Positions 1 through 5,402 are shown, numbered from the stretch's first letter. The stretch: DNA of 7,602 nucleotides from JAWLCA01 sp050485905 (GCA_050485905.1 JBJHCH010000144.1:1-7602); one strand, 5' to 3'. A program made the numbers and translations. The notes: a model not told the origin generated them from the sequence alone.

Positions 1-46
1 CGGGCCGTTGACCATCGGCCGCGACGGGCTGGAGATCGAATTCTAG
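1..46 (+). CDS. 3' end of an unidentified gene upstream of fumarylacetoacetase (partial)
   Basis: An open frame enters from the left edge (first full codon at base 2) and ends at TAG 44-46. The visible C-terminus is 14 residues, GPLTIGRDGLEIEF. The fumarylacetoacetase ribosome-binding site overlaps this stop codon and the next start lies 11 bases on, so the two genes are probably co-transcribed. Homogentisate 1,2-dioxygenase would be the usual operon partner, but this tail does not resemble the homogentisate dioxygenase C-termini I know. Fourteen residues are too few to name a product. Confidence 0.6.
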   Translation, partial: GPLTIGRDGLEIEF

Positions 47-50
47 GGGG
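45..50 (+). promoter_or_regulatory. Ribosome-binding site that fixes the GTG start of fumarylacetoacetase
   Basis: AGGGGG lies 7 bases before GTG at 58. An ATG at 53-55 is in another frame and only 2 bases from this site, so it is not the start. The GTG at 58 leads directly into the conserved N-terminal domain. Confidence 0.6.
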
Positions 51-57
51 ATATGCC

Positions 58-1320
58 GTGCCGCTGCTGAAAAGCTGGATCGAAAGCGCCAATAGTTCGA
101 CGACCGAGTTTCCGCTCAACAACCTGCCCTGCGGCGTCTTCTCGCTGGCGCCCGAGGAGCCGCGCTGCGGCGTGGCCATCGGGGACATGATTCTCGATGT
201 TTCGGGGATGGAGGCGGCGGGCATGATTGATCTGCTCGGTGGGCCGGTGTTCGACGTGCCGTTCTGGAACGATTTCATGGAACTCGGCCCTGAAATCTGG
301 GCGCAGTTCCGCACCCTGCTGATCGGCTATCTGGTCGAGGGGGCCGAGGCGCGCGGTCTGATCGGCGACTATCTGGTGCCGCAGGCCGAGGCGGTGATGC
401 ACCTGCCGTTCCTGGTGTCGGAGTTCACCGATTTCTACGCCAGCCGCCATCATGCAACGAACGTGGGCACGATGCTGCGCGGTGCGGAAAACGCGCTGCC
501 GCCAAACTGGCGCCACATGCCGATCGGCTACAACGGGCGTGCATCCTCGGTTGTCGTCTCGGGCACCGGGGTGCGCCGGCCTTGGGGCCAGCTCCTGCCG
601 CCCGGTGCGGATTCGCCCCGCCTTGCGCCAAGCGAAAGGCTAGATTTTGAGTTGGAGATCGGTGCGGTAGTTGGCCAGCCCTCCGACGGCATGGTGGACG
701 TGGCCCGCGCCGATGCGATGATCTTCGGTTATGTGCTGCTGAACGACTGGTCGGCGCGCGACGTGCAGGCATGGGAGTATCAGCCGCTCGGCCCATTTCA
801 GTCCAAGGCGGCCGCGACGACGATCAGCCCCTGGATCGTGCCGACCGCTGCACTCGCCCCCTTCCGAGCCGCCAGCATCGCGCCGGATGAGCCGTTGCTC
901 CCGTATCTGTCCGCGTCTGGGCCGCTGCTCCACGACATCGCGCTGCAGGTCACTCTGGTGGCAGAGGGTGGCGCGGAGACAGTGATCGCGCGGACCAATA
1001 TGCGCGAACTCTCCTATGCGCCGGCGCAGCAACTTTGCCATCATACGACTTCAGGCTGCCCGATGAACGTGGGGGATCTTCTGGGCACCGGCACAATTTC
1101 TGGTCCCGAACAGGAAAACCGCGGCTGCCTGTTGGAACTGACCTGGGGCGGGGCAGAGCCGATAACCCTGAGCATGGGTGAGACGCGGCGGTTCCTGCAG
1201 GACGGCGACCGCATCACCCTGCGCGGCTGGGCAGAAGGCACCGGCTACCGGATCGGCTTTGGCGACTGCAGCGGGACGGTGTTGCCCGCCGCAGAGCCAC
1301 CTGCCGGTTGGACAGGATGA
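58..1320 (+). CDS. fahA: Fumarylacetoacetase (fumarylacetoacetate hydrolase)
   Basis: This soluble metal-dependent hydrolase cleaves 4-fumarylacetoacetate to fumarate and acetoacetate, the final step of tyrosine/homogentisate degradation. The product is 420 residues, essentially the length of mammalian FAH (419). The small N-terminal domain covers about 1-115 (FPLNNLPCGVFS, then CGVAIGDMILDVSGM) and the catalytic domain about 116-415. Aligned from memory to mammalian FAH, the metal ligands are Asp125, Glu198, Glu200 and Asp230. Active-site residues are Tyr127, His132, Arg141, Arg234, Gln237, Lys250 and Glu351. Signature stretches include EFTDFYASRHHATNVG, MPIGYNGRASSVVVSG and LLNDWSARDVQAWEY. 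The position matching mammalian Gly256 is Ala253 here. Translation starts at GTG. The stop overlaps the next ATG by 4 bases. Its role is metabolic, and its place beside flagellar genes looks positional only. Confidence 0.95.
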   Translation: MPLLKSWIESANSSTTEFPLNNLPCGVFSLAPEEPRCGVAIGDMILDVSGMEAAGMIDLLGGPVFDVPFWNDFMELGPEIWAQFRTLLIGYLVEGAEARGLIGDYLVPQAEAVMHLPFLVSEFTDFYASRHHATNVGTMLRGAENALPPNWRHMPIGYNGRASSVVVSGTGVRRPWGQLLPPGADSPRLAPSERLDFELEIGAVVGQPSDGMVDVARADAMIFGYVLLNDWSARDVQAWEYQPLGPFQSKAAATTISPWIVPTAALAPFRAASIAPDEPLLPYLSASGPLLHDIALQVTLVAEGGAETVIARTNMRELSYAPAQQLCHHTTSGCPMNVGDLLGTGTISGPEQENRGCLLELTWGGAEPITLSMGETRRFLQDGDRITLRGWAEGTGYRIGFGDCSGTVLPAAEPPAGWTG

Positions 1321-1511
1321 ACGTCGGCCCCGGCCGGGGCGAGTTGTGGTTCAGACTGATCTTCAGCCTTGCCGGGCTGGGATTTCTGGCCGGGGCGATC
1401 ATGCTGCGGGGGATCGCGGGCATCGCTTCGGCCGAGATTGTGCTGATCGCCTTGGCATTCTTTGGCGGGACAGCCGTCTGGACCGCCCGCCGGCTTTGGC
1501 GCGGCCGCTAG
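1317..1511 (+). CDS. Small two-helix membrane protein, function unknown
   Basis: The ATG at 1317 overlaps the fumarylacetoacetase stop (ATGA), which implies translational coupling. A TTG three codons earlier would be a weaker start. The product is 64 residues. It has a short, mostly uncharged N-terminus, a hydrophobic segment at about 12-30, a short loop (RGIAGIASAE) and a second segment at about 39-57. A basic tail follows (ARRLWRGR), so both ends are probably cytoplasmic by the positive-inside rule. I recognise no family. Its stop overlaps the stop of the convergent flgD gene by 2 bases (CTAG at 1508-1511). It could be a real membrane microprotein co-expressed with fahA, or a lineage-specific protein of the flagellar locus edge. 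Confidence 0.65.
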   Translation: MNVGPGRGELWFRLIFSLAGLGFLAGAIMLRGIAGIASAEIVLIALAFFGGTAVWTARRLWRGR

Positions 1512-2173
1512 CCCGCCTCGGGCCGCCGCAGCGCCGTGACCGCGGAGGCTGGCACCTTGGCTCCTCCGTCAAGGACCAGGATAACGCCACCACTCTCGCT
1601 TCGTGCCTCGGTCACGCGGGCATAATGTTCGACCGTATCGGTGCGCAGCAGGTTGTCGCCTTCGTAGCTCGTCAACTCGAAGCTGTAGCTGCCATGGGGC
1701 AGCGGAGAGCCATCGGCTGCGAAGCCGGACCAGCTGATCGGGTCGGTTGAAATCGGCACCGACCGCCGATCGACCTCGGTGCCGAAAGCGTTCCTTACGA
1801 TCAGTTCCGCCCGATCTGCGCGCGCGGCCGGGTTCGGCGACAGCGTGATCGGATCGCCGCTGAACGTTGCCGGTGCGGCTGCCCGGGCCTCCATACCCAC
1901 CCAGCTTGCGAACTGGGTCATCCCGAACAGCCCCATCTGGGCCGAAAGCCCCTGCAGCAGTTGGTTGGTCTGAACCTGCTGCTCGACGCCCGAGAAGGTT
2001 GCAAGCTGCACCGCGAAGTCTGTCGACTCCATCGGGTTCAGCGGGTCCTGATTCTGCATCTGTGTGGTCAGCATCTTCAGGAAGGTCTGGAAATCAGAAC
2101 TGATGACTGTATTCGCCGCCGCCTGCTGGGCCGCCGCTGCCGTTCCGGCGGTGTGCGTGGGATTGATATCCAT
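1508..2173 (-). CDS. flgD: Flagellar hook assembly (capping) protein FlgD
   Basis: FlgD is exported and sits at the tip of the growing hook, where it directs polymerisation of FlgE until it is replaced by the hook-filament junction proteins. The 221-residue product has the family's N-terminal export/assembly region. Residues 28-71 read FQTFLKMLTTQMQNQDPLNP followed by MESTDFAVQLATFSGVEQQV. The C-terminal beta-rich Ig/tudor-like part spans about 100-215, with GSYSFELTSYEGDNLL at 161-176. I chose the ATG at 2173 because AAAGGA ends 6 bases upstream. A TTG five codons earlier has no such site. It lies 11 bases after fliK in the same operon. No flgE follows, although flgE is often the next gene. 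Instead the operon ends against a convergent non-flagellar gene. Confidence 0.94.
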   Translation of the reverse strand: MDINPTHTAGTAAAAQQAAANTVISSDFQTFLKMLTTQMQNQDPLNPMESTDFAVQLATFSGVEQQVQTNQLLQGLSAQMGLFGMTQFASWVGMEARAAAPATFSGDPITLSPNPAARADRAELIVRNAFGTEVDRRSVPISTDPISWSGFAADGSPLPHGSYSFELTSYEGDNLLRTDTVEHYARVTEARSESGGVILVLDGGAKVPASAVTALRRPEAG

Positions 2174-2184
2174 ATCGAGTCCTT

Positions 2185-3399
2185 TCAAAGCCGGATGTCG
2201 AGGCCGCCAACACCGGCCGCGCGCAGGATCTCGCGGGGCAGGGGCGCCGCGGGCTCCGGCGGGGTGATGGCGTTACTGTCTTCGTTGCGCGCGCGTTGCT
2301 GGTCGGACCCGCCGCCGCTGAACTCGAACCCGACAGAGCCATAGCCCATCTGCCGGAATTCCTGTGCCAGCGCATCGGAGTTGCGGCGAAACAGATCCAG
2401 CGTGTCGTCGCGATCGGCGCGGATCGCCACGGTGATGCCGGTCTCGCCGGTTAATAGCGTCAGCCGAACCCGGCCAAGCTCGGCCGGCGACAGGGTCAGG
2501 TCGATCCGTCCGTCACCGCTCTGCTTCACCGCAAGGGCAAGCTGTTCGACTGCGCTGCTGGCGACTGACGGGGCCGTCTGAACACTTGCCGCGGACTGTG
2601 CAGCTGCGGTCAGCTGTGGCCCGCCGGTACCAGAGACAACCGGCGCAGGCTCTGCCACCGGTGCTGTCGGTTGTGCCGCCTCGACCGCCCGCGGTGCAGC
2701 CGCTTCGACAGCGCGCGCGGTGTTGGCCACAGCGATATCGGCATCGGCGCGCGCCGTCGCGGTGCGGTCGGTCGATGCCTCGGCACGAGGTGCCGCGGCT
2801 TCAGCGCGGGGTGGGGAGTCTGAGCGGACAGCCGCATCGCGCAATGCGGGGCGGTCTTGGATCTGTTCGTCGCTATTGGCGTCGTCATGCGGAGTCGTGG
2901 GGACCTCTGCCTCGCGCCTGTCATGCGGAATGAAGGTTTCCCTGGGCGTCGGCTTCTCTGCCGAGTCGATAGGTTGCTCGGTTTCGGGGGGGGCTATGGC
3001 GGGCACCGATTCGGGCGTGGTCTGGGCACCTTTCAGCAGATCATCGGGCGATCCGACATCTGGTCTATCTGTCCGCTCTGGCTCCTGCTCCGGTTCTTCA
3101 ATTGCTGTCGGATCTGTATCGGCGATCTGCGCCTCACCCTCAGTCGTAAGCGCGACAAGCGGTTGCGCGGGGCGTGCTGCTGTTTTTGCCTGCTTTTCTG
3201 CGTCGTGGGACACTTGGCTTTCGGTCCCATCTCGGTCCGCCCTGTCCCTGCTGCCGTCGTCGCGCCGCTCCGGGGCCGCGTTGGACCTGCCATAGATGCT
3301 GTCGAAACCCCGCGCATCGTCGCTATGGGGTTTCTGGCCCGCGCCCGCCGGGCCGGGCGCCGCCCGCTGTGCGGGGGTCGAGAGAATCGCGTCGAGCAT
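2185..3399 (-). CDS. fliK: Flagellar hook-length control protein FliK
   Basis: FliK is secreted during hook growth, measures hook length and switches the export gate to filament substrates. The 404-residue product has a long, low-complexity N-terminal and central part (about 1-280) rich in Ala, Pro, Glu, Asp and Arg, expected to be largely disordered. The compact C-terminal Flg_hook domain spans about 283-361. It contains the core LTLSPAELGRVRLTLLTGET (301-320) and then FRQMGYGSVGFEF. The centre has repeated Ala-rich motifs near 199-245 (EAAAPRAEA, VEAAAPRAVEAA). The start at 3399 is chosen because GGAGG lies 4 bases upstream; an upstream in-frame codon at 3429 lacks a site. It is the first gene of the leftward operon, and the flgD ribosome-binding site overlaps its stop codon. 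The N-terminal part diverges fast in this family, so the call rests on the C-terminal domain and on flgD being the neighbour. Confidence 0.9.
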   Translation of the reverse strand: MLDAILSTPAQRAAPGPAGAGQKPHSDDARGFDSIYGRSNAAPERRDDGSRDRADRDGTESQVSHDAEKQAKTAARPAQPLVALTTEGEAQIADTDPTAIEEPEQEPERTDRPDVGSPDDLLKGAQTTPESVPAIAPPETEQPIDSAEKPTPRETFIPHDRREAEVPTTPHDDANSDEQIQDRPALRDAAVRSDSPPRAEAAAPRAEASTDRTATARADADIAVANTARAVEAAAPRAVEAAQPTAPVAEPAPVVSGTGGPQLTAAAQSAASVQTAPSVASSAVEQLALAVKQSGDGRIDLTLSPAELGRVRLTLLTGETGITVAIRADRDDTLDLFRRNSDALAQEFRQMGYGSVGFEFSGGGSDQQRARNEDSNAITPPEPAAPLPREILRAAGVGGLDIRL

Positions 3400-3509
3400 G
3401 AAACCTCCGACTTCTGCCGTTCGCGGCACTATGCTGCCTTGGGGTTACCGCTTCTTTACCGGCGCCGCGCATGATCACCAGGCAACGGAGAAACCGGAGG
3501 CCATGCGCC
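3400..3509. promoter_or_regulatory. Divergent promoter region between fliK-flgD and the flgJ-flgN operon
   Basis: These 110 bases separate two head-to-head flagellar operons and must hold the promoter of each. Besides the two ribosome-binding sites (CCTCC on the plus strand at 3404-3408 for fliK, GGAGG at 3496-3500 for flgJ), the clearest element is the TTACC repeat at 3445-3460. I find no convincing sigma-54 element: the nearest candidate around 3425-3436 has GG and GC 9 bases apart instead of 10. A TAAA on the minus strand near 3455 has no good downstream GCCGATAA partner for sigma-28. Confidence 0.6.
3445..3460. promoter_or_regulatory. TTACC direct repeat, 11-bp period, CtrA-box-like
   Basis: TTACC occurs at 3445-3449 and again at 3456-3460. 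The match extends to TTACCG, so both copies are on the same face of the helix. The CtrA box known from Caulobacter is TTAA-N7-TTAA, also an 11-base period, and CtrA activates flagellar operons in Alphaproteobacteria. Each half here has C in place of the fourth A, so this is a degenerate match and assignment to CtrA is inference. It lies between divergent flagellar operons and could serve one or both. Confidence 0.35.
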
Positions 3510-3830
3510 ATGCTCTCGACCCCATCGACCCTGCCGCCACCGCAGATCACGGGCAGCCCGCCAAGTCCACCCTCGCAGACTGACCGCCTGCGCGAGGCGG
3601 CAAAGGAGCTGGAGGCGCAATTTCTGGCCGAAATGCTGCGCGCCGCCAGTTTCGGCAAACCGCAAGAGGCATTCGGCGGCGGCGCGGGTGAAGAGCAGTT
3701 CTCGTCGTTTCTCGTCGATCACCACGCCCGCGCGCTGGTGGATCGTGGCGGCATCGGGCTGGCCGAAAGCCTGTTCGCGGCGTTGAGCGCGCGGACTGCA
3801 GCGACCCAGGAGGGGGACAATGGCAACTGA
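3510..3830 (+). CDS. flgJ: Rod-binding protein (FlgJ N-terminal / CheL type)
   Basis: This is a stand-alone version of the rod-binding domain that in enteric FlgJ precedes the peptidoglycan hydrolase domain. It is thought to cap or scaffold the periplasmic rod. The product is 106 residues: a Pro/Ser-rich N-terminal tail (1-24), then the rod-binding domain at about 25-93. That domain reads LREAAKELEAQFLAEMLRAA, a Gly-rich turn (GGGAGEEQFSSFLVD) and HHARALVDRGGIGLAESLF. There is no muramidase domain, as is usual in Alphaproteobacteria, where the gene is also called cheL. The start at 3510 has GGAGG 9 bases upstream. An in-frame ATG at 3471 has no site, and an ATG at 3503 is out of frame. It is the first gene of the rightward operon and overlaps the next start by 11 bases. 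Confidence 0.82.
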   Translation: MLSTPSTLPPPQITGSPPSPPSQTDRLREAAKELEAQFLAEMLRAASFGKPQEAFGGGAGEEQFSSFLVDHHARALVDRGGIGLAESLFAALSARTAATQEGDNGN

Positions 3831-4179
3831 TACCGCAAAGATCCTTCGTGACCTTCACGCCCTGCTTTCGCGCGAGGCCGAAGTGATTCGCAGCGCGGCC
3901 TTCGACCGGCTTGCCGGCCTGGAGATCGAGAAATCCGCGCTGGCCGACCGTCTGGTGGCCTGCGATCCGGGGCCCTCGGCCGCCGAACTGACGGAACTGC
4001 AGGCTGTGGCCGCCCGCAACGGTGTGCTGCTGGAAGCCGCCTCGCGCGGGGTCGCCAGTGCACGGCAGCAACTAGAAGAGATTCGGGTGACCGCGCGCGG
4101 GTTTTCCAGCTACGACCGCGCGGGACGCGAGGAACATATCGGCGCAGGCCCCGCTTCGGCCGCCGACCGCCGCGTCTGA
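3820..4179 (+). CDS. flgN: FlgN-like flagellar export chaperone
   Basis: FlgN-type proteins are small cytoplasmic helical chaperones that hold hook-filament junction proteins before export. The product is 119 residues and strongly helical. Helix-forming stretches lie at about 5-48 and 54-95, with a C-terminal segment RGFSSYDRAGREEHIG that resembles the conserved tyrosine-glycine tail of the family. The ATG at 3820 has AGGAGG 6 bases upstream, inside the 3' end of flgJ, with an 11-base gene overlap. A terminator follows within 25 bases, so it ends the operon. Sequence similarity in this family is weak and the call rests partly on context. A FliT-like flagellin chaperone is the main alternative, given that flagellin is the next gene. 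Confidence 0.66.
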   Translation: MATDTAKILRDLHALLSREAEVIRSAAFDRLAGLEIEKSALADRLVACDPGPSAAELTELQAVAARNGVLLEAASRGVASARQQLEEIRVTARGFSSYDRAGREEHIGAGPASAADRRV

Positions 4180-4201
4180 GTCCGCACCGCAACTCATTGC
4201 A

Positions 4202-4240
4202 GAACCGCGCCCCCGCCGGGGCGCGGTTCCTTCGTTTCCT
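4202..4240 (+). terminator. Rho-independent terminator after flgN
   Basis: A perfect 12-bp stem (4202-4213 with 4218-4229, GAACCGCGCCCC and its complement) closes a 4-base loop CGCC. It is followed by a T-rich stretch CTTCGTTTCCT. It lies 22 bases after the flgN stop and separates the flgJ-flgN operon from flagellin, which therefore needs its own promoter. Confidence 0.85.
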
Positions 4241-4352
4241 GCCTGCACCGTCAGGGTCGCGCCAAACCCTCTAAAATCCGCCTGAAGTCGCCCGCCGCAA
4301 TTAGCACTCCGTTCAGGATCGTCGGGCAAATGTGGCCCTGCATCCCGATGGA

Positions 4353-4383
4353 TGACGCGACCGGGTCAGGCCCGGTGACGCGA
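4353..4383. repeat. Direct repeat TGACGCGA flanking an inverted repeat in the flagellin leader
   Basis: TGACGCGA occurs exactly at 4353-4360 and at 4376-4383, a 23-base period. The 15 bases between them form a near palindrome, CCGGG-TCAGG-CCCGG. Counting one base of each direct repeat, the stem is 6 bp (ACCGGG 4360-4365, CCCGGT 4371-4376). It could be an operator for a dimeric regulator or, if transcribed, a small stem-loop. Which one applies depends on the unmapped transcription start. Confidence 0.5.
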
Positions 4384-4425
4384 AAGTCAGAACGACTGTC
4401 CCGCCACAACGGCACGAACTCAACC

Positions 4426-4440
4426 GGGTGCAAAGCGCCC
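4426..4440 (+). other. Short hairpin just upstream of the flagellin ribosome-binding site
   Basis: GGGTGC (4426-4431) can pair with GCGCCC (4435-4440) over an AAA loop, giving 6 bp with one G-U pair. It ends 6 bases before the AAAGGA at 4447-4452. In a flagellin mRNA that is probably regulated by FlbT/FlaF, such a structure could influence ribosome loading. Its small size means it may also be incidental. Confidence 0.35.
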
Positions 4441-4460
4441 AACTTTAAAGGACGGACAAT

Positions 4461-5279
4461 ATGTCGAGTATTCTGACGAACAACAGCGCCATGGTTGCCC
4501 TGCAGACGATGAAGCAGATCAACAAGGGCATGGGCAAGGTGCAGAGCGAAATCTCCACCGGCATGCGCGTCGCCACGGCCAAGGACAACTCGTCCAGCTG
4601 GTCGATCGCGTCCACGATGAAGTCGGACATCGGCTCGCTGAAGACGCTATCGAACTCGCTGACCTCGGCTTCGGCGATGGTGGGCGTGGCCCGCAGCGCA
4701 ACCGAGCAAACCGCAGACATCCTGCGCGAGATTCAGGAGAAGATCGTCCAGGCCCAGAACCCCGATGCCGACGTCGCCAAACTGACGACCGAGGTTACCG
4801 CGCTTGCCGCCACGATCACCTCGATCGCCGGTTCGGCGCAGTACAATGGCATCAACCTGGTGAACACGGGCTCGACTGCCGAGACGATCACCGTCTCGAT
4901 CACCCGCTCGGCGGCCGGCGCCGTGGGTTCGCAGACGTTCTCCACCGGCGTTGCCGACCTGGCGGCGATCGCGACAGCGGTTACCGGCATCGCCGACATC
5001 AGCGTGGCTGGCGCGCTCGACACGCTCGACACGCAACTCGACACCGTGAACACCGCTGCTGCCACCTTCGGCGCTGCTCAGGCGCGGATCGATGCGCAGA
5101 ACGACTTCATCCAGAAGCAGGCGGACTCGCTGAAAACCGGTGTCGGCGCGCTTGTCGATGCAGACATGGAAGAAGCCTCGGCGCGTCTGCAGGCGCTGCA
5201 GGTGCAGCAGCAGCTGGCCACCCAGTCGCTGTCGATCGCGAACCAGCAGCCGCAGAACATCCTGTCGCTGTTCCGCTAA
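4461..5279 (+). CDS. fliC: Flagellin, short Caulobacter-like type
   Basis: This is the filament subunit, exported through the flagellar type III apparatus and polymerised outside the cell. The product is 272 residues, similar to Caulobacter flagellins and far shorter than enteric ones. It keeps the D0/D1 coiled-coil ends but has only a small central region. The N-terminal domain covers about 4-138 (ILTNNSAMVALQTMKQINKG, then SEISTGMRVATAKDNSSSWSIA). The C-terminal domain covers about 205-272 (ARIDAQNDFIQKQADSLKTG ending in IANQQPQNILSLFR). There is no cysteine and few aromatic residues. The variable centre, about 139-200, is rich in Thr, Ala and Val and includes an LDT repeat. It is monocistronic or partly coupled to flaF, with a hairpin just after the stop. 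The start has AAAGGA 8 bases upstream. Confidence 0.96.
   Translation: MSSILTNNSAMVALQTMKQINKGMGKVQSEISTGMRVATAKDNSSSWSIASTMKSDIGSLKTLSNSLTSASAMVGVARSATEQTADILREIQEKIVQAQNPDADVAKLTTEVTALAATITSIAGSAQYNGINLVNTGSTAETITVSITRSAAGAVGSQTFSTGVADLAAIATAVTGIADISVAGALDTLDTQLDTVNTAAATFGAAQARIDAQNDFIQKQADSLKTGVGALVDADMEEASARLQALQVQQQLATQSLSIANQQPQNILSLFR
5016..5045 (+). repeat. Tandem Leu-Asp-Thr codon repeat inside flagellin
   Basis: CTCGACACG is repeated exactly at 5016-5024 and 5025-5033. A third copy, differing only in its last base, lies at 5037-5045 after one CAA codon. In the flagellin frame this encodes LDT-LDT-Q-LDT at residues 186-195, at the junction of the variable centre and the C-terminal domain. 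It probably arose by local duplication. Confidence 0.7.
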
Positions 5280-5288
5280 GATCTGGCC

Positions 5289-5315
5289 GGGCCGGGGCGA
5301 TATCCGCCTCGGCCC
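5289..5315 (+). terminator. GC-rich hairpin after flagellin without a U tract
   Basis: GGGCCGGGGCG (5289-5299) pairs with CGCCTCGGCCC (5305-5315) as an 11-bp stem with one G-U pair and loop ATATC, 9 bases after the flagellin stop. The bases that follow are C-rich (CCACTCC) rather than U-rich, so intrinsic termination should be inefficient. It may instead protect the 3' end of abundant flagellin mRNA and allow limited read-through into flaF. Confidence 0.6.
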
Positions 5316-5402
5316 CCACTCCAGCGCCGGCTTGACCCGCCGGAAATGCTCGGTCGCATCCCGTGAAACGATGATGCCCGTACCCCTGGTTCAGGAAGGA
5401 CC

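Larger units (their letters stand above)
4241..4460 (+). promoter_or_regulatory. Flagellin promoter and mRNA leader region
   Basis: These 220 bases hold no convincing gene. Since a terminator lies just upstream, the flagellin promoter should be here. A partial sigma-28-like element (TAAA at 4272-4275, GCCG at 4294-4297) has an 18-base gap, against 15 in the enteric consensus. A partial sigma-54-like element (CGGCACG at 4410-4416) lacks the invariant GC at -12, reading CAAC at 4421-4424. Neither is persuasive. The region also contains the direct/inverted repeat at 4353-4383 and the hairpin at 4426-4440. The flagellin ribosome-binding site AAAGGA is at 4447-4452, 8 bases before the start. Confidence 0.6.

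Noticed and set aside
1178..1750. 190-codon + strand frame spanning the end of fahA, the small membrane protein and part of flgD
   Set aside because: It overlaps three better-supported genes in other frames and has Arg/Gly/Pro-rich shadow composition.
3425..3436. Sigma-54 promoter (GGCAC...TGC) upstream of flgJ
   Set aside because: GG and GC are separated by 9 bases; sigma-54 needs 10, and one base change in spacing normally abolishes activity.
2720..3474. Long open frames on the + strand opposite fliK (191 and 205 codons)
   Set aside because: They are antisense to fliK, have Ser/Arg/Cys-rich composition typical of shadow frames in GC-rich DNA, lack ribosome-binding sites and resemble no family.
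3547..4192. Minus-strand frames (174 and 157 codons) opposite flgJ-flgN
   Set aside because: Both + strand genes have good ribosome-binding sites and family motifs; the minus frames are Arg/Pro-rich shadows.
4251..4442. Minus-strand 63-codon frame in the flagellin leader
   Set aside because: It has no ribosome-binding site and no recognisable motifs, and it covers the likely promoter/leader; I treat the region as non-coding.
4647..5065. Minus-strand frames opposite flagellin
   Set aside because: They are antisense to an unmistakable flagellin and show shadow composition with no start signals.
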